NCBI GenBank assembly: GCA_036245805.1
Contig: BTRK01000006.1
Location: 28,462,901 to 28,526,900 of the forward strand
Reading direction: 5' to 3'
From: Pristionchus mayeri
Taxonomy: Eukaryota > Nematoda > Chromadorea > Rhabditida > Neodiplogasteridae
Length of the DNA stretch: 64,000 bases
Both the position numbers and the translations under genes were made by a program. The notes under the pieces were generated by a model that did no database searches, was not told the DNA's origin, and saw only the letters and a program-made list of their open reading frames with translations. This document shows positions 36,451-48,800 of the stretch, in pieces (position 1 is the stretch's first letter; each line of letters begins with the position of its first letter).

Positions 36451-36730
36451 TAGGAAGAATGATTTGTATCGACTTAGATGCTCCATGAAGATATTGTTTC
36501 AACTTGATCATTAAATTTTACTTTATACACAAAAAGTTTAATATTGGTTAATCCAAACAAAGATATATATTTGGTATGAACGGAATGATTTGCTATTACT
36601 TCAACTTGTGGTGATGATTCAACTCAGTATAGTGGTGTGATCTTGTGGACTTCATAGGGGTTCTCGCATCTACATGCTAATACGGCTTTGTTGATCTGAG
36701 AGTGGAGTTTTATTTGATAAGAGTGCCCAC
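36451..36730. other. Spacer between the mariner copy and the secreted-protein gene
   Basis: AT-rich. It includes the presumed 3' UTR of the minus-strand gene ending at 36731. Nothing else is seen. Confidence 0.5.
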
Positions 36731-38104
36731 TCACATTGTTGCTCCACGAGACTGATTTCCGAGTGAATTCTTGGATAACCTGCAGTTGTTCATGGGGATC
36801 TCTAGAAGGGGGCTGCACTCACTGTGCATGGCACACGGACATTGCTCATCGTGTGCTGCTCTCCATACACTGATTTGCCGTCTTCTTCGTATCTCCTGAA
36901 CTCTTCTTCATTCTCCTCTCTCCCTCTTCCTTCTCCTCTCTCCTTCTCCCATTCACTCACACGAACATCTTCGAATTCCTCGTTCCCATCTGCTGCACTG
37001 TCACTCCTCCATACATCTCCAGATCTCGTAGCTAAGGAATGAACGCTCCCCCCTCTCCCAACCCCCCCCCCCCCCTCCCTCTCTACTCTCACCCCCTTCT
37101 CAATCTCTCCTCTGTAGTACTCGATCTTCCCCTCATCCCATGGATACTTGGTGTATATTCGAAGCAGAGCGGTCCTCGCACAATCCCTTCAATCGTCAAT
37201 AATATAATTATTAGGGTGTCCCATAAGTTTCCGGACATTATGAACATTTTGCTTTCTAAGTTAGATATCTAATCTAACAACATTCTACCATAGACTATTT
37301 GAAAGTGTGTGATACTACTTTCAATATAAATCATTAGACTAGCATAGCTGGTTCTTTATATTTGAACAAAATATAGCAAAATCCAAAAAATGATTTTTTG
37401 AATTATTTTGCTAATGGATGTGAGTTGAAATTCAATTACAGTCTTTAATTAATACACACAGCTATTCAATAATTCCAGGCATATTTCTGATATCTGGATT
37501 TGCTTTGCGTCATCGATTGGAAATTTTGCTTTTTTGCAAAGTGTCTTCAAAGGCATTGCTTTGTTACGTTCTAAAAACAACCTCAAGAGGTTGAGAAAAT
37601 ATTATCATCACTTTTAAAATTGTTTTTGATACAATTGGTTAGCGAAGGTCTAAAATATGCTCGAAAATATACAACTAACCCAAACAGTGTAAACTTGATT
37701 TTCGATTTTTCCATTTTCTTACTACTGGAATGGCAGTACAACCGATGTTAATATATTAGTATATAAACAGTAAGATACTGATTACACCACACACATCTGG
37801 CTCTCCTAGAATCTCGCGGACAGGTTGCAAAAAAGCAAAACAAAGTGCTCATAAATGAACGTTTTCGAAGATCGTAGATGGGTTGAAAAAAAAGTCCGAG
37901 AACTTATGGGACACCCTAATACTTCACAGTCACTCGTATTTCCTGTCCTTCTCATCGTTCTTCTCTTCTCCTACCTGGGATCGGCGAAGAATTGTTCCTG
38001 CTCTTGGGGCGAACATCCCTGAAATGACGCTGCTGCTAGTAGAGAAAGTGTGCAACCTGATAGAGGGGGAAGAGACAGGAGAGGAGGAAGAGAGAGATGA
38101 CCAT
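36731..38104 (-). CDS. Small secreted protein of unknown family
   Basis: The ATG at 38104 starts a strongly hydrophobic signal peptide (MVISLFLLSCLFPLYQ). Exons: 38057-38104, 37975-38018, 37093-37186, 36961-37031 and 36731 to about 36902 (stop TGA 36731-36733). The joined protein is about 142 residues and includes GCSPQEQEQFFADPRDCA, ALLRIYTKYPWDEGKIEYY and a Cys-containing tail (DEQCPCAMHSECSPLLEI). Phases agree across the first four exons; the acceptor of the last exon lacks a pyrimidine tract and is tentative. The intron 37187-37974 holds a MITE. I do not recognise the family; secretion is inferred from the N-terminus. The gene lies 0.5 kb downstream of mlt-11 on the same strand. Confidence 0.55.
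37210..37920. mobile_element. 711-bp MITE with TIR TTAGGGTGTCCCATAAGTT
   Basis: The left end ATTAGGGTGTCCCATAAGTT and right end AACTTATGGGACACCCTAAT are exact inverse copies. TA dinucleotides at the borders fit a Tc1/mariner-type non-autonomous element. The interior is AT-rich without a transposase. It sits inside an intron of the secreted-protein gene. Confidence 0.85.
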
Positions 38105-38597
38105 TCAAGATGCACCAGAGAGTGAATGATCCTCCTTCCATCTCGGTGTTTGATCACTATTCTCCCTCTCCAACGATCCCTTCAATTATGAGATACTATG
38201 CTTTCCCCTTTAAGTTTACTCTCACATCCATCATCCATAGGGGAAATCGATCGTGTATAGTCAGGCAATAATATTATTACTTTATCCGGTCAACGTGGCG
38301 GATAAAAATAAGGGAGCGAAAGCGGGAACAAATTCCCTATTACACAGCCTGATGTGTTTGGGATAGATTGACTGAAATGAGGGGATCGAATATTATTAAG
38401 GGGCGGGTAACACACAAAATAAATACAGCAACGACAAAATCGAAGGAAAAATAATATGAGCAATTATTATTATCTATTTCAGTGAGCTTTTTTAAGAAGA
38501 GGAATGGAGAATGGTATGGAATGAAGAAAGCGCGTGAACTCGTGTTGAAGTGAGAAGAAGGAACAAATCAAACATGGCAGATTACAAAGATCAAAGA

Positions 38598-39754
38598 TCA
38601 AGACATGCAAGTGGACTCGCAATCAGCCTTGCGCTCAAATCGATTCTCATTTCCTCCGCAACCCTGGAAAGTGACCTTTGATCTTCTATATCTTCTCCTT
38701 TATCGTTTGCCCCATCCTCTTACCTTGTAGAAATATAGTTTGCATCTTCCATCGACCTCCGAATAGAAGTAGTGCAGGTTTGTTCTGGGTGCTACTTCAT
38801 CTTCTCTACAGACTCTTCCCTCGTCGGGTCTCAGTTGGCATCTCGATCTATCGATTGTCTCCTTCGGGGGTACGGTACTCTCCGATTCCAAGACGGGAGA
38901 AGGGACGTTAGAGATGAAGACAGATGAAGAATCGTCTTGGATGGAGGGAAGAATGATGTCGGACACTGGAGTGAATTGGATGAGTGAGAGGGAGTGGAAG
39001 GGGGGGGGGACTGACCTTCCTTCTGTTCTTCTTCGTGTCTACTCGACTTGATCATCATTCTGGCCAGTTCTTCTTCTTCCTCCTCTTCCTCCTTAACTTC
39101 TGCTTCATCGATGAATCTCTCGAGAGAAGATCCCTTTGGTGACTTGGGAACAATGAAGTCATCCATTGCCTTCTAAATATCCATCCATGATGCCATTGAT
39201 AGAGTGATTCTCTCACCTTCTCCATCTCTACTGATTCCTCCTCTAGCGACGTCTTCTGATCAGCTGGGAGCGACCCTCTCTCGATTACTTCTCCCGAATT
39301 AGGATTCCTCTTTCCGAAGTAGGGAGGGATAACTCCATGCTGGTAGGGAATACGATATGACGATCCGAGGATGGGACAGCATAGACGGGCTGCAGAGAGA
39401 TAGAGAGAGGGGAGAGGGAGAGGGAGAGAGAGAGAGGAGGGGGGTGGGAATACTGTATCTCCTCCACAACTCACTTCCTTGGTCGGCATTGATTGCGCAG
39501 TAGAATCCCTTGGGGCACATTTTGAGTCCGTCGAATCCAGATCCGCAAGTGCGTACTTTGCCGGCCTTTGTGAGGAGGGGATCGGAAGCATCGGGACAAT
39601 ACTGCTGAGGGGCACGAGTAGAAGTAGTGGTAGCGGAGAGGGCTGAAGAAGAATGAGTGAGGGGAAGGAGGGAGAGAGGGACTCACTCGTAGTCTGTTGG
39701 GTCTCCTTCACGGAGGAGGAAGCAGAGAGAATCTCGTTGAGGGCTGCAGATAAT

Positions 39755-39811
<57 letters not shown>

Positions 39812-42800
39812 CTCCCTTCCTCTCTGTCACTCACATAGATTGGGGCAGCATACATCGGGAGGGCCCTGTCTACAGAAGTATCCCTGGGGGCATCCAATGG
39901 ACTCGGTGGTGTTTCCACAGAGAACGGGAGCGGATCCTCCAAGGGGTTCTCCCGAGGGGCAAGTGCCTGGGGGCAGATCTGACGCCAATCTCTGTTGTTG
40001 TGTTGCAGTATCTGCAGAGAGAGAGAGATGAAGAGTGAAAGAAGGAGATGGAGGGGGAGGAGGAGAGGGAAGACTCACCTCTCACTCCCTTCACACAAGT
40101 CTCTTCACAATCAACCATCGATCCGAAGTTGTTCGCATTTCCATTGCAACCGGAATAGTGGAAGAGACGGCAAGAATCGGATGACTTGTCGTAGAAGTAT
40201 CTGAATGATTCGAGTGATCCCCTCCCCCTTCCCTCCCCCCTCCCCTCCCCCCTCCCCTCCCCCTTCCCTCACTCACCTCAGATGTTGTTCTGCGCACTCT
40301 CCCTTCTGGAGGGGGTAATCACACGGAGTCTTCCTTCCCTTCCCTGGATGTCTTCTCATCGTCTTCGCTGCTCTTGCAGATGAGATCTGTTTGATGGGAG
40401 CTCCATCGAATCGAAGGGGATCGAGAGAGAAGAGACCCGTCTCCCTCTTCCTCCGAGACGAAGAGATCACTGAGTCACGCAGACGTCTGCAATCCACTCA
40501 TTGCTACTCCCCCTCCCCCCCCCCCCTCTCCCCCCCCCCCTCTTCCCTTCCATACCTGATATTGAGATGGCCAAATCGTTTGTATCCTTGTTTGGTTTCC
40601 TCTCCGTTGTATCCTCCGAATACGTGCTTGTCATAGGGGTCCTCATCTTCGGGACAACAGAAGTAGTCCAGACCGTTGAAGTAGCAGACGGACTTATCGG
40701 GACACTGATTCTTGCCTGGCAGACACATCACGGGACGACCATCCGCGTATCTGAGAGAAGAGATTGTAGGGGGAGGGGGGGAGGGGGAGGGGTAGGGGGA
40801 CTCACTTCAATTCGGGGGCTGAATTGGGACAGGAAGGGAGTGCGGGATGAGAGGGGACGTCATCCTCCTCCTCGACTTCAGCTGCATTTTCAATGGGGAG
40901 TCTCCCATTGGACTCTGCGAATGTCTTGATTCCATTGGCTCTCCGTCCAGTCTGATAGTTCACTGTCTCAGGAGGGGAAGGGGCGACAATGGGGAGTTCT
41001 TCTCCATTCACATCCACTACATTCTTGATGGGATCAGTGTGGTAGTTCTTCTGAACTGTCTTCGATCCATGCACAGCTGGGACGACGCCATCAGGAATCT
41101 TCTCGTTCAGATCAGTGGAGTCATCGATTGAGGTCAAAGGGGGGATGGATGGGGTGTTGAGGGGGGAAGCATCATCAGATCCCATTAAGGGATCCTCTCC
41201 TTCTCCTTCGTAATCTTCTTCTTCTTCCTCTTCACTCAAAGGTTCATTCGCCTCCATCATATCGGAGGGAGTGCACACTCTCTCGCAATCTGAGAGAGAA
41301 TCGAATTGATTCGTGTTTCCTCCCACTCCTTCGAAGATGAATTGTTCGCATCGAAGAGACTTCATCGAGAAGAACCTGGGGAGAGAGAGAGAGAGATACC
41401 CTGACTATCCCTTGATGACTCGATAACTAACCACTTGGAAGCGAATCCTCCTCCAGTGCCACTATCCTTGGACAGAGTGCACTTCTCTGGCAGTTGAGAG
41501 AGGAGAGTCGCTGATTCTCCCTTTGATCCACATCTCACTTCACACGTCTTCCTCTCCGCGAAATTGTTCCCGTTCCCACCACATCCTCCGTATGAGAACT
41601 GTTCACATCGAGAGGAAGCAGGATTGAAGTACCTGAGAGAGAGAGAGAGAGGAATGAGTGGATGGGTGAGTCAACTGACCATCTGGGCGAGTAATCGAAG
41701 CACGGGCCAGCTTCTGCCGATAGACTGCACAGTGCAGTAGGATGAGACTCGGCCACTGAGGGAGAGATCTCTTCTGGAAGGAATCAGTGACACTACAGTC
41801 TCAAATGGTTCATTCAGAAGGGAAAGAGGGAGTCTCTCACCAGGGAGAACTGCGATTCCAACGGGACCATCGGGGATTGGCTGTCTTCCTGCGCCATCGG
41901 GAAGGACTGCAACAGGCACCATCGTCGTCGTTGAAGGAGAAGTCGTCGAGGGGGAAGACGTCGAGGGAGAAGAAGGAACATCTGAATCATCTCCTTCCTC
42001 TTCCTCTTCCTCTTCGTATTCAGTGTCCATCTCAGATGGAACGGGGAAGACTATCTCCTCCTTCTTCTCCTCCTTGAGAGAGGGGATTGGCTGGGAGAAG
42101 GGAGTGAGTGTCACTGAAGGAGTGGGAAGGGGGGAGAAGGTGGAAGCAGGAGTGGGAACAGGCGCGAACGTGCTCTCAGCCACAGGGAATGGAGCGAACG
42201 TCGACTCTGCCAATGGGAATGGATTGAAGGTGCTGGGAGGAAGGGGAATCGAGGGAGTTGTTGAATCAGCCAATGAATTGGGAGAAGGAGAAGGGATGGG
42301 GGAGGTGACTTCCTCGAGGGAAATATCCTCGCCCTCTCCCAGATTAACTTCCAATCCTCCCTGGATGGCCTGTTCAGGGGAAGAGTGCACTGGGGATGCA
42401 GATTCATGCGGACGAGAACCTTCCTTGATAGAAGAATCAGAGGGGGGAGGAGTGGGAAGAGTGACGGTGGAGGAAGGGAGGGTAGGAGGGAGGGTGGAGG
42501 AAGGAGTGGGGAGGCGAGAAGCGGAGGTGGCGGTGTTGCCCCCCTCGATGCGGTGGAGGGGAAGCTTCTTTGTGGGAGAGACAGACGAAGCATGCACCGA
42601 AGAAGAGACATCTGAAGCAGATGCAGATTGAACATGCTCATGCTGAGGAAGAGGAGAAAGTGATGGGAGTGGAAGTGAGGAGGGAGGGTTAGGAACTGAA
42701 GGAACTGAAGGCAGTGAAGGCAGTGAGGGGAGTGAAGGGAGTGCAGTAACTGAGGAGAGTGAAGGGAGTGAGTGAATGCGTTCAATCGAAGGTATGTCGA

Positions 42801-45800
42801 TGTGCCGAGACTCACGAGTGATTGACTCATTCATACTCTTCAGAAAGATGTCTAGATTATCAGGAGGACGGAATCGATTGGGGATCGATTGAATGTGAGA
42901 TGGAGGAGGAAGAAGGAAACGAGGAGTATCCTCGAATACGGAGACCGGCAATGGTGTCGTATCTTCCTCTGAAGAAGGAAGAGTGGAATGACCATCGAGT
43001 GAACTGAGGAATTCACGAAGGGAGACAATAGGGGATGGAGGGAGAAGAGGGGTCAACTGAGGAGAAGTACTGTTTGTTATTATATCTGCGATGGAGGAGA
43101 TCATGGACGTTATCTCATTCACTTCCTCGTTCGAGAAGGAGGAATTGAAGGAGGAATTGGAGAATGAGGAGGAGGAGGAGGAGGAAGGCACTTGAACACC
43201 ATCCATTTCAGAGAGGATATCACTCTCTTCTTCACTCAATTCGTCTTCTGATTCAGATGAAGTCATCGTTGAATGCTCAATGGAGATGGGCGATTCAGTT
43301 GATGTCGTCGATTCCTCAGTCGTCGTTGATTGAATGGATGGAGGAATGGAAGATCTCTCACTCTCACTCTTCTCATTCGTATCAAAGGAAGTAATTCTCT
43401 CAGTGCTCGTAACTCTCTCATTCATAGTCAAGTTCATCTTCACGTCTTCCTCATCACCTTCTGAGATGATCACGTAATCTTCCGTTCCCTCTTCCTCCTC
43501 TTCCTCCTCTTCCTCTTCGTATCTTGTTGTCTCCTCTTCCTTCATCCCTCCAGTCGATGTTTCATCTTCTTCCGAAGAATCATCTTCATTAGTCTCCACG
43601 ACAGACATCACTTTCGGCAGAGTTATATTGATAGTGGGCGTAACAGTGGTGGTAGATGTGCTTCCACTGGTAGTCGTCACCATCTCGGGAATGGTCACAA
43701 TGGTAGGCGATGTGGATTCAACCACTTCTTCCATTGTCTTCTCCTTCTTTCTGTTCTTCTCAATCCTCTTATCTTTCTCTCCTTCTTCTCTTCCTCTACC
43801 TTCTGCTCAATCTTCTTCTCTTCCTCTTCCTTCTTCTCAATCTGCTTCTCTTCCTCTTCCTCTTCCTCTTCCTCTTCATTCTTCTCCTTTTCCTTCTGTT
43901 CCTCTTCCTTCTTCTCAATCTTCTTCTGTTCCTCTTCCTTCTTTTCATTCTCCTTCTCATCCTCTACCTTCTGCTCAATCTTCTTCTCTTCCTTCTTCTC
44001 AATCTTCTTCTCTTCCTTCTTCTCAATCTTCTTCTCTTCCTTCTTCTCAATCTTCTTCTCTTCCTTCTTCTCAATCTTCTTCTCTTCCTTCTTCTCAATC
44101 TTCTTCTCTTCCTCTTCCTTCTTCTCAATCTGCTTCTCTTCCTCTTCCTCTACCTCTTCCTCTTCATTCTTCTCCTTTTCCTTCTCTTCCTCTTCCTTCT
44201 TCTCAATCTTCTTCTGTTCCTCTTCCATCTTCTCATTCTCCTTCGTACGAGTAGTCGTCACTACTTGAGCATGAGTGATACTCTCCTTCTCTTCTTCTTC
44301 AATGGTTGTCGTCTCAATCTTTTCTTCCTTCTTCTTGGGTATAGGTCTAACCCTTACTCTGAGAGGGGTGGGCCTTCTCGATAGAGGCACTACTTCTTCA
44401 CTCCTCTTCACTTCAATTCCAGGAGCTTCTTCATCGATTGGAAGAGGTATGAGTATTCGTGCTCTCTCTGCAGTCGGATGTGCCAATATCTTCGTTCTCG
44501 ACCCTTTCACTCGATTCATTTCTACTTCTGGTTCTTCTTCGTGTAGACTGGTTAATGGTGTGAGATCGACTACCCTCTGGTGGTGCATTCGTGCATTCTC
44601 AGAATTGGATCTCATCATCTGCTCTCCTACTCTTATCATGTGCTGTATGTGTGGTGCGAGGGGGTGCGATGGTGCGATTCCCTCATTGCCATCGGGAAGG
44701 TGGAAGAGGTGTAGTGTGCCAGCTGGCATTGGTGAAGGGTGTGAATGGTGGATTGGGAATGGAGGAGGAATCTCACCATTCTTCTCCTTCTCGAAAGAGT
44801 GATGGAAAGTGTCGACATCTTGGATGAATCGATCGAATATTTCCTTGGGAAGAGTCTGATCTTGAGGGACGATAACTCGGGGTGGATTGGGGACTCTGAC
44901 TACTCCTTCCACTGCACTCTTCTTCACTCCTTCATCCACTGATTCCTCCACTCTCGTCCTCTCCTCGTGTCCATTCACTCCTCTCGCAGTCGTGTGAACA
45001 GTGGATGGTCGAGTGGGCACAGGACGACGAGTCGTTGTCTCTCTTCTAGTAGTCGTGCGGGTCGTGGTTGGGACTGGATGGGTCGTGGTCTGGGCAGCAC
45101 GGGTCGAGGTCGGAGCAGATCGGGTGGTGGTGGCAGGGTGAGCAGTGGTTGTCACAGGCTTGGTAGCAGTCTTGATCGGAGACTTGGGAAGGGCAGTGGC
45201 CTCTGGTCCCTCGTGCTCCAATGCCCATTGCATTATCTCGTCGATGGGGATAGGCTTGAAGGTGCGGACTACGTCGGAGGGGATTGGATGGAGTGGATGG
45301 GGAGAAGCAGTGGAAGTAGGGAGAGGGAGAGGAGAGGAAGCAGTGCCTGGAGTCTCCATGAAGGGCAAGGACTTGTCTCCATTCTCAGAGAGACGACGGG
45401 AGATCATCGCCAGAGTCGGATCTGCTTCAGAGAGGAAATCTGCAATCGAGAATGGAGCATGCAAACTGAGAGAAAGAGAACACAGACAACGAAGAAGTTA
45501 GACATGCAAGGAGAGAGTGATGACTCCCGTGGACTCTCGGGGTTAGAGAGACGAGAGAACACGGGGAGAGGAGAGAGTGCAGTCTGGATAGAGAAGGAGG
45601 GAGGGAGGGAGGGAGGGAGGGAGGAGGAGGAGGAGGGACTACCAATGGACGACCTGGATTAGAACACCCCACTCTGACGAGATCCGTTGAAGGGAAGATA
45701 TTAGAGATAGGAAGGGCATTCAATGGAGGGAGATATCACTCACTTGAGAATCGGGCGCAGTGAATCTCGCATTCCCTCTGGGAGAAGAAGTGATTACGAT

Positions 45801-48800
45801 TGCCAGCACAGCCACCATATCTAAAATAATCAGTTATCGATCGATCGGGTACGGTAAGAAATATCACCTGAAGGAGTGACATCTTCCATCCTTGGGATCG
45901 AAATAGAATCTCTCGATGAATCGATCGCACGGTCCTGCATCCAGGGGCTGGAGACACTTCTCGCCAAGAGCATCGGGGAGAGGGAGATTGGATTTGGATG
46001 GATGAGGGAAAGGAGATGATTTGGATGGAGATGAGAGAGGGGGAGGAAGGGGTTTGTCGTGAGTGTCATGAGTCGTGACTGCCTCTTGACGAAGAGGATG
46101 GGAACGAGAAGGAGCTGGAGGAGAAGGAGAAGAGGGAGGAGAAGGAGCGGAGGAAGGAGAAGGAGGAGAGGGCGAATGATGTTGATGAGGGGCAGGAGGA
46201 GAAGCATGAGGGGAGGTGGGACGAGCAGAGGTGGGAGGAGAAGAGGTTGTTGATGGGGAAGTGGGATGGGAGATGGGGATAGATGGAGGAGGCTGAACTG
46301 CCTCTCCCTCACGAGGACACGAACACTCAGTGCATCCAAGTCTGCAATGAGGGAATACGGTAGAGTACGGTAAGGATACTGTACCTGTTCGTGAATGTAG
46401 TGCAGGGGTCGACGCAGCGAGAGGGATCCACAGGAGGGCATTGAACGACAGGAGGGACAACTCCATCTGCAATCGATTGATTCCTCTCCCATACCCTTCT
46501 GGTACAGTACCTCTATTGGGGGGACAACTGCAGAAGGGACATCCTCTGAGATCGAGGAGCATCTGGCATCTCTGGAGATCGCATCCAGGTCTAGGGGAGC
46601 ATCCATTGGCCAGTAGATGGTTGCACTGTCCTCTGCATTCTCCCAGAGAAGCGAAGTTGTTCCCATTGCCTCCACATCCTCCGTAGTTGAATGGACGACA
46701 GTCACCCATCCCTCCATCGAATGCGAATCTCTGAGATCACAGCTAGTTACTAACTGGGGGTTGATCTTTGATCTCTGACCTGGAATACTCCGGAACACTC
46801 TCCCGCGTCGACGGAGGAAGTGCAGACGTCTCCGCTCACTGTATCTATCAAGGAGGTATTCACCATCATCTTCCTTCTAACCAGTGGATATCCCCGTAGG
46901 CTGTCCAATGATTCCTCCCTCTACTACTCACCCTGTTGGCATCTCTGCTTGCATTCGACCATCGTTGCGAAGTTGTTTCCGTTTCCTCCGCATCCTCCAT
47001 AAGTGAAGGGACGACACTCTCCAGCTTCAGCATCGAATGCGAATCTCTGAAAGAGAAAAAGAGAAGTCTCCATCTGATCTTTGATCTCTGCCTACCTGGA
47101 AAACTCCATTGCATTCTCCAGTATCGACATCATGCTTGCACACATTCATCACGACTGCAGCAGTGGGAAGAACTGCAAGGGTACGGTATCGATCTACCAT
47201 CGATCGATTGAGGGTCAATAGTGCGAGTGAAGGAATTGCAGTCTCCTTTCCAATGTGACAGTGCTGCGGAGTGCTTCAAGAGCCCGTGCACCGTAACCAG
47301 GTCGAACCAGGAACCAAGGAGGGGAGGGGAGAGGAGAGGAGGGGGGGGAGAGGGGGAGGAGAGGAGTGAAGGGGAGGAATAAGCATGAGTACGTACTGCC
47401 ACCACGAGCCAATGCTTCACCATTGCAGATGGAGAGACACTCCTCTCGACTCGCGAAGTTATTGCCATTCCCTTGACAGCCAGTGTAAGTGAACACCTGA
47501 AGGGAGAGGGAGAGGTAGAGGGAGAAGGATAGGGAGGGAGAGAGGAGGGAGTATTCCTAGACTAGCTGGATGCAGAGTGAGTACTCACCTCGCAATTAGC
47601 CTTCTGTTCATTCCAGAACCATCGTACAAAGTGACCCTGGCAGTTGCCCGTATCGAGGGGATGGGCACAGCGATTACCTGCGAGAGAAGCATGCACAACT
47701 GAGGAGAAGCAAGCGGATACAGGGGGATGCATACTCTCTGTGGGAAGGGGGGGGGAGGGGGGCATACCCTCTGGTAGATCTCTCCTTCCACTCTCAATGG
47801 GGGTCTCCTTCACAGTCTCAGTAGTGACTCTTGGGACGAAAGGAGTCGTCTCTTGCACTCTTTCGACGGTTCGAGTCTCCTGCACGTGCGTAGTGGTAGG
47901 TTGAGTCTGCTGGAAGCGATTGGTTCGAATCAAGCCAGTCCTCGATTCTCACTCTTCGTGTAGTTGTGGTGGGGGGTACGGTAGTGGGCGGGGCAGTAGG
48001 GAGAGGGGCCTTCTTCACTCCACATCTTTGCTCGCAATCTTCAACTCGGGCGAAGTTGTTTCCATTTCCTTCGCAGCCTCCGAAGAAGAAATATTTGCAT
48101 TCTTTCGTCTCCGAATTGAAGAAGAATCTAAAGAGGATTATTTATTGATGGGAGAGAGGGATTAAGAGTGGAGTTTGACCTACCTCAGTTCATACTTGTC
48201 GCATGGTCCGCGTTCCTTCGGCATGGAGCAGATATCAGCGTTGACATCGGATCGGAGATTGTCCACTGGAATGAGTGATTAGACACTGAGTCTTCTTCTA
48301 TAAAGAGTAACTCCTCTCGCACCTTCGCTCTTCTTTTCTTCCTCACAGCAGATTGATTGTCCTCCGATGGAATGGCATTCATAGCCAGAAGGACAACTCT
48401 GCTTCGCGCAATTCACATAATATCCTTGAGTGGATCGGAGAGGGAGTCCCCTTGGACATTCCACCGAAACGGGCACACATCTATCACGACATTCCTCCTC
48501 TGATTCGTAGTTGTTACCATTGCCTCCGCAACCTCAACGAGAGAGAATTGAAGGAGAGAGGGAGGGGGGGGGGGGGAGGGGGGAGGGGGGAGGCATTTCG
48601 ATCATCCATTCATTCCACAATTCCTTCTAGTCTCATTCTTCATTGACTTCTCATCAACTGACCAGAGTATGCGAATCTCTTGCATTCTTGTCCTTCCTCA
48701 TGGTAGTGCCATCTCACGAGATTGGAAGAGCAAGGGCCCGTCTCGGGGATTCCCACGCATTCATTCGTACGAGGAGGAGAAGCAACGACGATTCCTCCAA

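Noticed and set aside
42023..42631. Plus-strand 202-codon frame
   Set aside because: Antisense shadow of the large mlt-11 exon; no splice or domain support.
43710..44384. Plus-strand Leu/Ser-rich frames of 200 codons or more at 43.6-44.8 kb
   Set aside because: They are antisense to the Glu/Lys-rich mlt-11 exon, where CTTCTT repeats avoid stops in several frames.
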